Assembly: GCF_001426565.1 (NCBI RefSeq)
Contig: NZ_LMFA01000026.1
Location: 237,536-301,535, forward strand
DNA: 64,000 nt
Reading direction: 5' to 3'
Source of the DNA: Rhizobium sp. Root482
Lineage (GTDB): Bacteria > Pseudomonadota > Alphaproteobacteria > Rhizobiales > Rhizobiaceae
Part shown: piece after piece, positions 7,937 through 16,679 of the stretch
Layout: each line of letters begins with the position of its first letter
How positions within the stretch are numbered: the stretch's first letter is position 1
Program-made: the position numbers and the translations under genes
Notes under the pieces: generated by a model
Seen by the model: the letters and a program-made list of their open reading frames with translations, nothing else
What the model was told of the DNA's origin: nothing
Database searches by the model: none

Positions 7937-9394
7937 ATGACAGACAGACCAGTCCGGGTGCGCATCGCACCTTCCCCCACCGGCGAACCCCATGTCGGCA
8001 CCGCCTATATCGCGCTGTTCAACTATCTCTTCGCGCAGAAGATCGGCGGCGAATTCATCCTGCGTATCGAGGACACCGATGCGACCCGCTCGACCCCGGA
8101 ATTCGAGACCAAGGTTCTCGACGCGCTGAAATGGTGCGGCCTGACATGGTCGGAAGGCCCCGATATCGGCGGCCCCTATGGCCCCTACCGCCAGAGCGAC
8201 CGCAAGGACCTCTACAAGCCCTATGTCGAGCAGATCGTCGCGGCCGGTCATGGCTTCCGCTGCTTCTGCACGCCCGAGCGGCTGACACAGATGCGCGAGA
8301 CCCAGCGCGCGGCCGGCAAGCCGCCGAAATATGACGGGCTCTGCCTGCATCTTTCGGCCGAGGAGGTCACGACCCGCGTTGCCTCCGGCGAGCCGCATGT
8401 CGTGCGCATGAAAATCCCGACCGAAGGCTCCTGCAAGTTCGTCGACGGCGTCTATGGCGAAGTCGATATCCCGTGGGATGCGGTGGACATGCAGGTGCTT
8501 CTCAAGGCCGATGGCATGCCGACCTATCACATGGCCAATGTGGTCGATGACCACCTGATGAAGATCACCCATGTGGCACGCGGCGAGGAATGGCTATCCT
8601 CGGTGCCCAAGCACATCCTGATCTACCAGTATCTCGGTCTCGAGCCACCGGTGTTCATGCACTTGTCGCTGATGCGCAATCACGACAAGTCGAAGCTGTC
8701 GAAGCGCAAGAACCCGACCTCGATCTCCTATTACACCGCGCTCGGCTATCTGCCGGAAGCGCTGATGAACTTCCTTGGCCTGTTCTTCATCCAGATCGCC
8801 GAAGGCGAGGAGATGCTGACCATGGAGCAGTTGGCGGAGAAATTCGATCCGGCCAACCTCTCCAAGGCCGGCGCGATCTTCGATGTGCAGAAGCTCGACT
8901 GGCTGAACGGCCGCTGGCTGCGCGAAGGCTTGAGCGAAGACGAATTCGCCGCCCGCGTGCTCTCTTGGGCAATGGAAAACGACCGCATCCGGCAGGGCCT
9001 GAAACTGTCGCAGTCGCGCATTTCAAAGCTCGGCGAACTGCCCGATCTCGCCGGCTTCCTGTTCAAGTCCGATCTCGCGCTTGACGCCGCTTCCTTCGCC
9101 AAGGTCAAATCGACTCCGGAAGAACTGGTCGAGATCTTCAACACGGTCCAGCCGGATTTGGAAAAAATTCTCGAATGGAACGTCGAATCGATCGAAGCCG
9201 AACTGCGGGCGATTGCCGAGCGGATGGACAAGAAGCTGAAAGTCATCGTCGCGCCGCTCTTCGTGGCCGTCTCGGGCTCGTCGCGCTCGCTGCCGCTGTT
9301 TGACTCGATGGCCATCCTCGGTCGCTCGGTCGTGCGCCAGCGCCTGAAAGTCGCCGGCCAGGTGGCGGCGTCGATGGCGGGCAGCGGGAAGTAA
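7937..9394 (+). CDS. gltX: Glutamyl-tRNA synthetase
   Basis: This 485-residue class I aminoacyl-tRNA synthetase attaches glutamate to tRNA. RIAPSPTGEPHVGTA near the N-terminus contains the HIGH-type signature (here HVGT), and KLSKR at residues 253-257 is the KMSKS-type loop. Cysteines 109 and 111 plus a later Tyr-Cys region (YDGLC) look like the zinc-binding element of bacterial GluRS. Alphaproteobacteria commonly have two GltX paralogues, one of which can charge tRNA-Gln for GatCAB transamidation; which this one is cannot be told here. It is followed by lysS in the same direction with a RIME-like repeat between. Confidence 0.95.
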   Translation: MTDRPVRVRIAPSPTGEPHVGTAYIALFNYLFAQKIGGEFILRIEDTDATRSTPEFETKVLDALKWCGLTWSEGPDIGGPYGPYRQSDRKDLYKPYVEQIVAAGHGFRCFCTPERLTQMRETQRAAGKPPKYDGLCLHLSAEEVTTRVASGEPHVVRMKIPTEGSCKFVDGVYGEVDIPWDAVDMQVLLKADGMPTYHMANVVDDHLMKITHVARGEEWLSSVPKHILIYQYLGLEPPVFMHLSLMRNHDKSKLSKRKNPTSISYYTALGYLPEALMNFLGLFFIQIAEGEEMLTMEQLAEKFDPANLSKAGAIFDVQKLDWLNGRWLREGLSEDEFAARVLSWAMENDRIRQGLKLSQSRISKLGELPDLAGFLFKSDLALDAASFAKVKSTPEELVEIFNTVQPDLEKILEWNVESIEAELRAIAERMDKKLKVIVAPLFVAVSGSSRSLPLFDSMAILGRSVVRQRLKVAGQVAASMAGSGK

Positions 9395-9403
9395 TGACGG
9401 GGG

Positions 9404-9536
9404 CCCTCTTCTCCCCAGCGGGGAGAAGTGCCGAGCGAAAGCGAGGCGATGAGGGGGTCTTTCGGCAAATTTTGAAGTCTGTGGCTCCCCCTCATCCGGC
9501 CCTGCGGGCCACCTTCTCCCCAAGGGGAGAAGAGGG
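9404..9536. repeat. RIME-like intergenic mosaic repeat, copy 1
   Basis: About 133 bases are bounded by a perfect 13-base inverted repeat (CCCTCTTCTCCCC at the left end, its complement at the right). Each end carries a further small hairpin (CTTCTCCCC...GGGGAGAAG). The inner segment GCGAGGCGATGAGGGGGTCT recurs in the copy at 50663-50798. Structure and setting match Rhizobium-specific intergenic mosaic elements. It fills most of the gltX-lysS gap. Confidence 0.85.
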
Positions 9537-9590
9537 AGAGGGCCGCAGCCGTAGACACTCTTTGGACACAAGCCCTAAAGGCACGAGACA

Positions 9591-11084
9591 ATGACCGACA
9601 AGACCGAAACCACCCTCTCCTCCGACGTCACAGAAGTGCGCGCCCAGAAGCTGGCCTTGCTGCGCGAAAAGATCGGCGACGTCTATCCGGCGCATTTCCA
9701 CCGCACGATCACCAACGCGGATCTCGCCAAGAAATACGAGGCTCTGGAAGCGGACGTGGTGACGGACGATGTCGTGACCGTTGCCGGCCGCGTCTATTCC
9801 TCGCGCAATTCCGGCATGTTCATGGATATCCATGACGCCGGCGGCAAGATCCAGATCTTTTCCCACAAGGACACCACGCCCGAAGAGGCGCGCGCGCTGC
9901 TGCCGATGATCGATCTCGGCGACATTATCGGCGTGACCGGCGTGGTGCGACGCACCAAGCGCGGCGAGCTGTCGATCAATGCGCAAGAGATCACCATGCT
10001 CACCAAGTCACTATTGCCGATGCCCGAAAAGTGGCACGGCCTGTCCGACATCGAGCAGCGCTACCGCAAGCGTCACCTCGACATCATGACCAACGAGGAA
10101 TCCAAGCTCCGCTTCCAGCAGCGCTCGAAGATCGTGTCCGGCATCCGCCGCTTCATGGAAGAAGACGGCTTCATGGAAGTCGAGACGCCGATGCTGCACT
10201 CGGTCTATGGCGGCGCCACCGCCGAGCCGTTCAAGACGCATCACAATACGCTGAAGCTCGACATGTTCCTGCGCATCGCGCCGGAACTGTTCTTGAAGCG
10301 CACGCTGGTTTCCGGCTTGACCGACAAGGTCTTCGAGATCAACCGCAACTTCCGCAACGAAGGCGTTTCCACCCGGCACAATCCGGAATTCACCATGATG
10401 GAATGCTACTGGGCCTATGCCGACTACGAGGACATCATGGACCTCGTCGAGCGCCTGTTCGAAACGCTCGCGCTCTCGATCCACGGCACGACCGAATTCC
10501 TGTTCGGCGACAAGGAAATCTCGTTCAAGGGGCCGTTCAAGCGCGTGCCGATGCCGGATGCCGTGAAGGAAGCCACGGGGATCGACTTCCTGGCGATGAA
10601 GACCGACGAGGAAGCCCGCACCGCCGCCAAGGCTGCCGGCTTCGAAGTCGAGAAGGATTGGACCTGGGGCGAATGCCTCGCCTTCATCTTCGAGGAAAAG
10701 GTCGAGGGCACGCTGATCCAGCCGAGCCATGTGACGCATTTCCCGAAGGACATCTCGCCCTTCGCCAAGGAAGTGCCGGGCGAGCCGCGCCTCGTCGAAC
10801 GCTTCGAGACCTATTGCAACGCCTGGGAACTCGGCAATGCCTTCTCGGAACTCAACGATCCGGAAGAACAGCGCAAGCGCATGGTCGAGCAGCTGGAACA
10901 GGCCCATGCCCGCGGAGAGAAAGAAAAGCAGCTAGACGATGAATTCCTGGACGCCATCGACCAGGGCATGCCGCCGGCCGGCGGGCTCGGCATCGGCGTC
11001 GATCGGCTGGTCATGCTCCTGACCAACGCCCCATCGATCCGCGATATCATCCTGTTTCCGGCCCGGCGCGGCAAGGCGGACTGA
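9591..11084 (+). CDS. lysS: Lysyl-tRNA synthetase, class II
   Basis: This 497-residue class II synthetase charges tRNA-Lys. An N-terminal OB-fold anticodon domain (about residues 55-150, with VTVAGRVYSSRNSGMFMDIHD) is followed by the catalytic core. Motif 1 is in the RSKIVSGIRRFMEEDGFMEVETPML region, motif 2 is FRNEGVSTRHNPEFTMMECY, and motif 3 is GLGIGVDRLVMLLT near the C-terminus. Class II LysRS rather than the archaeal class I type is therefore used. It starts about 55 bases after the RIME-like repeat, so any transcript from gltX would have to read through that structure. Confidence 0.95.
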   Translation: MTDKTETTLSSDVTEVRAQKLALLREKIGDVYPAHFHRTITNADLAKKYEALEADVVTDDVVTVAGRVYSSRNSGMFMDIHDAGGKIQIFSHKDTTPEEARALLPMIDLGDIIGVTGVVRRTKRGELSINAQEITMLTKSLLPMPEKWHGLSDIEQRYRKRHLDIMTNEESKLRFQQRSKIVSGIRRFMEEDGFMEVETPMLHSVYGGATAEPFKTHHNTLKLDMFLRIAPELFLKRTLVSGLTDKVFEINRNFRNEGVSTRHNPEFTMMECYWAYADYEDIMDLVERLFETLALSIHGTTEFLFGDKEISFKGPFKRVPMPDAVKEATGIDFLAMKTDEEARTAAKAAGFEVEKDWTWGECLAFIFEEKVEGTLIQPSHVTHFPKDISPFAKEVPGEPRLVERFETYCNAWELGNAFSELNDPEEQRKRMVEQLEQAHARGEKEKQLDDEFLDAIDQGMPPAGGLGIGVDRLVMLLTNAPSIRDIILFPARRGKAD

Positions 11085-11104
11085 GGCTTCGCCTCACTCC
11101 ATCA

Positions 11105-11989
11105 TCAATGCGTTTCGCCGCCTTCATGGCCGCCGGCTCCAACCGGCGGCTTTTCATTGTGCGCCACGGACGCATCCTGCACGCCGTCCGCATGATCGGC
11201 AACCTCGACCTGGCTATCAGGCCCCGCCTCTCCAAAGACCATGGCGATCATCGAACCGAGAAAGCCTTTCTCGCCGGATGCGGCCTGCTCGTGGGCCGGC
11301 GCAACTTCCTCGCCATGGTCGGATGCCGCTTCTTCGCCGTGCCCACCGGCTGGCGAACCCTCGGCGCCGGCTTCAGCCTCGGCGGCAGCGGCAATCGGAT
11401 CGAAACAGTCGGATTTGTCGTCCATGGCCGTCAGGGTGCTCCTGATTTCCTCGGCCGGCAGGGACACTTCGCGGCCATGGAACAGGCCGGCAAGATTGGC
11501 ATCGCCCTTCTTGTAGCGCGCGACAAAGGGGGTGGTCATGCCGGGCACCTTGCCCGGATCCGGTGCAAACAGCACCTCGGCGCCGATCGCCGGTCCGCGA
11601 CGGCGGGCGCGCTCATGCGGGCCTTCGTGATCGAGGACGACGACCTGGTAAAGATCGGCCTTCTCCGCATTGGCAAGCTGCCCGGTGATGCGCAGCGCCG
11701 TGCGGACACGGTTGACGCCGCCGGCCTCCTCCGTGCTGACATATTTGCGGATCCAGCGCTGGCCGTTGCGGCGCATCTTCAGTGTTTCGACCGTGGTGCA
11801 GGCGACGCCAGAAAGGGCCGGCCCGTCGCGGTCGCCCCCGCCGAGAAGCGCCTCCTTGCCGGAATAGACGGCAAAGGCGCCCGAGGCGCCCGTTAGAACG
11901 AGGACGCCGGCAATGACGAACATGACCTTCCGGGGGAAGCGTATTGTCTTGAATACAGGCTTCACGCGCACCGTTCCGTCATCCGCCAA
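11105..11989 (-). CDS. Conserved-type membrane-anchored protein of unknown function
   Basis: I do not recognise a named family. The 294-residue product has one N-terminal transmembrane segment (KVMFVIAGVLVLTGASGAFAVYS, about residues 22-44), then an extracytoplasmic domain of about 150 residues, and a low-complexity C-terminal third rich in His, Glu, Gly and Ala (GGHGEEAASDHGEE and similar). Such a tail could bind metal, but that is a guess. The only in-frame start before the membrane segment is TTG at 11989, with a poorly spaced GGAG; an ATG at residue 23 would start inside the helix. It is convergent with lysS, 20 bases away. Confidence 0.65.
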   Translation of the reverse strand: MADDGTVRVKPVFKTIRFPRKVMFVIAGVLVLTGASGAFAVYSGKEALLGGGDRDGPALSGVACTTVETLKMRRNGQRWIRKYVSTEEAGGVNRVRTALRITGQLANAEKADLYQVVVLDHEGPHERARRRGPAIGAEVLFAPDPGKVPGMTTPFVARYKKGDANLAGLFHGREVSLPAEEIRSTLTAMDDKSDCFDPIAAAAEAEAGAEGSPAGGHGEEAASDHGEEVAPAHEQAASGEKGFLGSMIAMVFGEAGPDSQVEVADHADGVQDASVAHNEKPPVGAGGHEGGETH

Positions 11990-12130
11990 ACTCCATACTC
12001 TTTTGAATGAGACGACAGTTTAAGCTGGCGATGTTTCAGAAGTTTAAACGCCTTGCGAATTTCGACGACCAAAACGGTACAGTTCGCGGCGACCGAATTC
12101 TGCCGGCCGCCGCGGCGAGGGAACCGGGCC

Positions 12131-12415
12131 TCAGTCGAGGATATACCGGCCGCTGCAGTTCGGGATACGGCGCCAGCCGCGCAGGTCCTGCTCATAGACC
12201 ATGCCGGAGGATCCGCGGACGGTGCAGACAACCTTGCCCCGGCGATAGCGGTGATTGGGGTTCTGGTAATGCGTATAGGTATGGTCGCGCGATCCCATGC
12301 TTTCGCTACCGCGACCGCCGCGGCCATTGTCGCCCTTCGCAGCGGCGGCTTCCTGAACGGCGATCGACCCCATGGAGGTGGCCAGGATGAGCACGAATGG
12401 AATGAACTTGCGCAT
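12131..12415 (-). CDS. Small secreted protein of unknown function
   Basis: This 94-residue product has a clear signal peptide (MRKFIPFVLILATSMGSIA, cleavage probably in the VQEAAAA region), so it should be periplasmic or exported. The mature part is basic, Gly/Arg/Tyr-rich, with two cysteines (VVCTVRG and IPNCSGRY) that may form a disulfide. I chose ATG 12415 because AAGGAGAA lies at ideal distance; a start further upstream would spoil the signal peptide. I do not recognise the family. It stands alone on the minus strand, about 140 bases from the start of the membrane protein gene at 11989. Confidence 0.7.
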   Translation of the reverse strand: MRKFIPFVLILATSMGSIAVQEAAAAKGDNGRGGRGSESMGSRDHTYTHYQNPNHRYRRGKVVCTVRGSSGMVYEQDLRGWRRIPNCSGRYILD

Positions 12416-12672
12416 GTCGTTTCTCCTTCGATTGTTCAAGAAGGGCCAATCCCTCCTCTGGAAACGATCATCTCAAAAGCAAGCCCCACCGGCTGTTCCC
12501 GTTGGAACAGGGAAATTGCCGTGAAAAAGCGGCGGCGACGGCTTGATCCAAACCCGATGGCAGGCGAAGAGAGGCAAAGGCCAACAGGGTCCGGTCTCGC
12601 GGCAAAGCGGGTCGTTGCCACCTTCGGCAAGACCCCGACACGACATTTCAGGCAGAGAAAAGAACACATCCC

Positions 12673-13632
12673 ATGCACAAGGTAATTTTCGATACGGACC
12701 CCGGCGTCGATGATGCGATGGCGCTGCTTTTCCTGCATCACCATCCCGATATCGACCTGATCGGCATTACCACGATTTTCGGCAATGCCTCGATCGAAAC
12801 GACCACGCGCAATGCGCTTTACCTGAAACGGAAATGGGACATTGCCGCCCCGGTCGCCCGCGGTCTTGGCGAGACGCTCGACCCCACCCGCCCGCATGTG
12901 GGCTGGCCGACGTCCATCCATGGCGATGACGGGCTTGGTAATATCGGCGTGCCGGAGACGGTCGATCTTTCCTGCGATCCCCGCCCCGCGCACCGCTTCA
13001 TCATCGACACGGTGCGCGCCCATCCCGGCGAGGTGACCCTGGTCGCCGTCGGCCGGATGACCAATCTGGCGCTGGCGCTGCGCGACGATCCCGGCATCGC
13101 GGCCCTCGTCAAGAACGTCGTGATCATGGGCGGCGCCTTCGACATGCGCGGCAATATCACGCCGGCGGCCGAGGCCAATATCCATGGCGACCCGGAAGCC
13201 GCCGATGCGGTGATGACGGCGCCCTGGCCTGTCGTCGTCGTCGGCCTTGACGTTACCGAACAGACGGTGATGACCCGCGCACGGCTGGCGGCCATCGTCG
13301 CTGCCGGCGGCGAACGGGCAAAGCTGCTGTCGGATATTTCCCTGTTCTATGTCGATTTCTACGAGCAGCATGTGGAGGACGGCATGGTGGTGCATGACAG
13401 TTGCGCCTGCGTCTATGTCGTCGCACCGCATCTCTTCACGCTGCGCAGCGGCGCGATCCGCGTGGTCTGCGGCGGCATCGCCGATGGCCAGACCATCCAG
13501 AAGGCGGACGACCACCAGTTTCCGCCGAGCGCCTGGGACGACCTGCCGAGCCAGAATGTCTGCACCGGCATCGATGCGGAGGCGGTGCTGGACCTGATTT
13601 CGCAGACGCTGGCGTCGCAGCCGGTGGCCTGA
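12673..13632 (+). CDS. Inosine-uridine preferring nucleoside hydrolase
   Basis: This 319-residue cytoplasmic enzyme should hydrolyse ribonucleosides to base and ribose. The N-terminal DTDPGVDDAMAL (Asp7, Asp9, Asp13, Asp14) is the calcium-binding aspartate cluster of the IunH/RihA-C family. The central segments NVVIMGGAF and GLDVTEQ match other active-site strands, and the HDSCACVYVVAPHLF region supplies the late conserved histidine-aspartate pair. Length is normal. No transporter or nucleoside catabolic gene is adjacent, so substrate preference cannot be inferred. Convergent or divergent control elements are not obvious in the 230 bases upstream. Confidence 0.92.
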   Translation: MHKVIFDTDPGVDDAMALLFLHHHPDIDLIGITTIFGNASIETTTRNALYLKRKWDIAAPVARGLGETLDPTRPHVGWPTSIHGDDGLGNIGVPETVDLSCDPRPAHRFIIDTVRAHPGEVTLVAVGRMTNLALALRDDPGIAALVKNVVIMGGAFDMRGNITPAAEANIHGDPEAADAVMTAPWPVVVVGLDVTEQTVMTRARLAAIVAAGGERAKLLSDISLFYVDFYEQHVEDGMVVHDSCACVYVVAPHLFTLRSGAIRVVCGGIADGQTIQKADDHQFPPSAWDDLPSQNVCTGIDAEAVLDLISQTLASQPVA

Positions 13633-13691
13633 GCCATAAAAATTCGCGGTGATGGCTGGCAGCCCGTGGTTTGCCAGCTATCTTCACATTC

Positions 13692-14702
13692 ATGAAACCG
13701 GAAAAGCTGCTTTATCCCACGCCCAAGGGGCTTTACTGCGAGAGAGGCGGTTTTTACGTCGATCCGGTCCAGCCGGTCGAACGCGCCCTGATCACCCACG
13801 GTCATGCCGATCACGCGCGCTCCGGCCATACGCACGTCATGGCGACGCGCGAGACGCTGGATATCATGCGCATCCGCTATGGCGAGGCGTTCTGCGCCAG
13901 CGAGCAGGAAGCGGTGCTCGGCGAGCGCGTCGGGATCGGCGAGGTCACCGTCAGCTTCCATCCCGCCGGCCATGTGCTCGGTTCGGCACAGATCGCGGTG
14001 GAGGCGGAGGGCACCCGCATCGTCGTCTCGGGCGATTACAAGAGGCGGCGAGACCCGACCTGCCTTCCCTTCGAACCGATCAATTGCGATGTCTTCATCA
14101 CCGAAGCGACCTTCGGCCTGCCGGTCTTTCATCATCCGCCTGACAGCGGCGAGATCGCCCGGCTCATCACCTCGCTCGGCCAGTTTCCGGAACGCGCCCA
14201 TCTGGTCGGCGCCTATGCGCTCGGCAAGGCCCAGCGGGTCATCGCGTTGCTCAGGGAGGCGGGCTATGACAAACCGATCTTCATCCATGGCGCGCTGGCA
14301 AAGCTTTGCGATTACTATCAGGGCCAGGGCATCGAGCTGGGCGATATCCGCCCGGCGACGATCGGGCCAAAGGACAAGCAGTCCTTTGCCGGCGCGGTGG
14401 TGATCGGCCCGCCGGCGGCTTTTTCCGACAAATGGGCCCGCCGCTTTCCCGATCCCGTCGCGATCTTCGCCTCCGGCTGGATGCTGGTGCGCCAGCGCGC
14501 CAAGCAGCGCGGCGTCGAGCTGCCGATGATCATTTCGGACCATTGCGACTGGCCGGAACTGACCGACACGATCACCGAAATCGGCCCGGGCCAGGTCTGG
14601 GTGACGCATGGCCGCGAGGAAGCGCTCGTGCGCTGGTGCGAATTGCAGGGCATTGCCGCCCGGCCGCTGCATCTGGTCGGCTACGACGACGAGGGAGAAT
14701 AG
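13692..14702 (+). CDS. Ligase-associated DNA damage response exonuclease (metallo-beta-lactamase fold)
   Basis: This 336-residue protein of the metallo-beta-lactamase/beta-CASP group has the metal motif THGHADHARSGH (His36, His38, Asp40, His41) and a second histidine in FHPAGHVLGSAQI. It matches the nuclease encoded beside bacterial ATP-dependent DNA ligases in a DNA repair set whose other members are an Lhr-type helicase and a phosphoesterase (PdeM). ATG 13692 fits the family start (MKPEKLLYPTPKGLYC); a TTG 21 bases upstream is less likely. It is separated by 3 bases from the ligase gene and certainly belongs to one operon with it. Helicase and phosphoesterase genes are not adjacent. Confidence 0.9.
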   Translation: MKPEKLLYPTPKGLYCERGGFYVDPVQPVERALITHGHADHARSGHTHVMATRETLDIMRIRYGEAFCASEQEAVLGERVGIGEVTVSFHPAGHVLGSAQIAVEAEGTRIVVSGDYKRRRDPTCLPFEPINCDVFITEATFGLPVFHHPPDSGEIARLITSLGQFPERAHLVGAYALGKAQRVIALLREAGYDKPIFIHGALAKLCDYYQGQGIELGDIRPATIGPKDKQSFAGAVVIGPPAAFSDKWARRFPDPVAIFASGWMLVRQRAKQRGVELPMIISDHCDWPELTDTITEIGPGQVWVTHGREEALVRWCELQGIAARPLHLVGYDDEGE

Positions 14703-14705
14703 CCG

Positions 14706-16358
14706 ATGCGCGCCTTCGCCGAACTGCTCGACCGTCTGGTTCTTACTCCGCAGCGTAATGCCAAGATCAAGCTGATGGCCGATTATTTCCGCACGACCCC
14801 TGATCCGGACCGGGGCTATGCGCTGGCCGCCATCGCCGGCACCCTGACGCTGAAGACCGTCAAGCCGCAGGTGCTGAGGCAGTTGGCGCTGGAGCGGATG
14901 GACGAGGTGCTGTTTCGCTACTCCTATGATTATGTCGGCGACCTCGCCGAGACCATTTCGCTGGTCTGGGAACGAACGCCCGGTGAGGCTGCGGTGCCTG
15001 CCGATCTCTCGCTTGGTGCCGTCATGCACCAACTGGAAACGGCCGGACGCGCCAATGTGCATGGGCTGGTGCGCGGCCTGCTCGACCAACTGGAGGGCTC
15101 GAGCCGCTTCGCCTTCCTGAAGCTCGTCACCGGCGGCCTGCGCATCGGCGTTTCGGCACGGCTGGTGAAGCAGGCGCTGGCCGAGATGGGCGACGTCCAT
15201 ATCGCCGAGATCGAGACTCTGTGGCATGGCCTGTCGCCGCCCTATAGCTCGCTCTTTCGCTGGCTGAGCGGCGCGGCGGACAAGCCGGAATTGGACATGC
15301 CCGCCGTGTTCCATGCCGTCATGCTGGCAACGCCGGTCGGCGACAACGATCTTGCAGCTCTCGACCCGAAGGATTTCGCGGCGGAATGGAAATGGGACGG
15401 CATCCGCGTGCAACTCGCCAGCGTCGGGGGCACGCGCAGACTCTATTCCCGCAGCGGTGACGATATTTCAAGCGCCTTTCCCGATATCCTCGAGGCGGCC
15501 GATTTCGACGGCATTCTCGATGGCGAGCTTCTGGTCGGCGGCACGATGCGCAGCAATCGAGCCACCCGCTCCTTCTCTGACCTGCAACAGCGCCTGAACC
15601 GCAAGACCGTGACGCGCAAGATGCTGGAGGATTTTCCCGCCTTCATCCGCGGCTACGACCTGCTGTTTTCCGGCGGCCGCGACATCCGGCCGGAGAATTT
15701 CCTGACGCGCCGGGCCGCACTTTCCAACCTGATCGAGAAGGCCGCGCCGACCCATTTCGACCTTTCGCCGCTGGTGCCGTTTTCCAGCTGGGAGGAACTT
15801 GACCGGCTGCGCGCCGACCCGCCCGATCCGGTCATCGAGGGCATCATGCTGAAACGGCTGGATTCGCCCTATACGTCCGGGCGGTCGAAGGGGCCGTGGT
15901 TCAAATGGAAGCGCGAACCCTATAATTTCGATGCGGTGCTCATGTATGCTCAGCGCGGCCACGGCAAGCGATCGAGCTATTATTCCGACTTCACCTTCGG
16001 CGTCTGGACCGAGAGCGAGGGCAACCAGGTGCTGGTGCCCGTCGGCAAGGCCTATTTTGGCTTTACCGACGCGGAACTCGAAGTGCTGGACCGCTATGTG
16101 CGCAACAATACGGTGGAGCGCTTCGGTCCGGTCCGCTCCATCCGGGCAGAGGCCGAGCATGGTTTCGTCGTCGAGGTGGCCTTCGAGGGCATCAACTATT
16201 CCAGCCGCCACAAATCCGGCGTCGCCATGCGCTTTCCGCGCATCGCGCGGCTGCGCACCGACAAGCTGCCGCGCGATGCCGACCGGCTGGAAACGCTGCT
16301 GGCGATGATCGGCGCGCCGCAGGTCGGGGCGGAACCTATTGGCGGACTGGAGGGTTAA
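14706..16358 (+). CDS. ATP-dependent DNA ligase, ligase-associated DNA damage response type
   Basis: This 550-residue ligase seals nicks using ATP. An N-terminal helical DNA-binding domain (about 1-200) precedes the nucleotidyltransferase core with motif I WKWDGIRVQ (adenylated Lys229), and a C-terminal OB domain follows. Downstream elements IEGIMLKRLDSPYTSGRSKGPWFKWKR contain motifs IV-V. It belongs to the family named cisplatin damage response ATP-dependent ligase, distinct from NAD-dependent LigA and from LigD. It is directly preceded by the companion nuclease and followed 29 bases later by a DUF3008 gene. A role in replication-independent repair is inferred from the family. Confidence 0.93.
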   Translation: MRAFAELLDRLVLTPQRNAKIKLMADYFRTTPDPDRGYALAAIAGTLTLKTVKPQVLRQLALERMDEVLFRYSYDYVGDLAETISLVWERTPGEAAVPADLSLGAVMHQLETAGRANVHGLVRGLLDQLEGSSRFAFLKLVTGGLRIGVSARLVKQALAEMGDVHIAEIETLWHGLSPPYSSLFRWLSGAADKPELDMPAVFHAVMLATPVGDNDLAALDPKDFAAEWKWDGIRVQLASVGGTRRLYSRSGDDISSAFPDILEAADFDGILDGELLVGGTMRSNRATRSFSDLQQRLNRKTVTRKMLEDFPAFIRGYDLLFSGGRDIRPENFLTRRAALSNLIEKAAPTHFDLSPLVPFSSWEELDRLRADPPDPVIEGIMLKRLDSPYTSGRSKGPWFKWKREPYNFDAVLMYAQRGHGKRSSYYSDFTFGVWTESEGNQVLVPVGKAYFGFTDAELEVLDRYVRNNTVERFGPVRSIRAEAEHGFVVEVAFEGINYSSRHKSGVAMRFPRIARLRTDKLPRDADRLETLLAMIGAPQVGAEPIGGLEG

Positions 16359-16387
16359 GGACGGCATCCGGAACAAGGAGACCGATC

Positions 16388-16576
16388 ATGCCCGCAAAAT
16401 CCCAGGCCCAGCAGAAAGCCGCCGGTGCCGCCCTCTCGGCCAAGCGCGGCGACACCAAGAAATCCGAACTCAAGGGCGCCTCCAAAAGCATGGAAAAATC
16501 CATGTCGGAAAAGGAACTGAAGGAACTGGCGGAAACCGATCGCAAGAAGCTGCCGGAAAAGAAGAAATCCAAGTAG
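16388..16576 (+). CDS. DUF3008-family small basic protein
   Basis: This 62-residue Lys-rich protein begins MPAKSQAQQKAAGAALSAKR and contains GASKSMEKSMSEKELKELA and LPEKKKSK, the pattern of DUF3008. No transmembrane segment or cysteine is present, and it is predicted to be largely helical and charged. A strong ribosome site (AAGGAG) sits 7 bases ahead of the ATG. It follows the ligase by 29 bases on the same strand and may be cotranscribed with the repair pair, but function is unknown; DNA association is only a guess from charge. Confidence 0.85.
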   Translation: MPAKSQAQQKAAGAALSAKRGDTKKSELKGASKSMEKSMSEKELKELAETDRKKLPEKKKSK

Positions 16577-16679
16577 TCCCACTCCCTAAATCTCGGTTTC
16601 GCACAGTACATATTGTTAAGACCAGTTTGCAACAATGCCGCCGATTGCTGTTTGAACATGGAACGGCGGCGGAGTTCCA

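Noticed and set aside
13413-15413. 666-codon open frame on the minus strand
   Set aside because: It is antisense to the nucleoside hydrolase, nuclease and ligase genes, whose products match known families fully.
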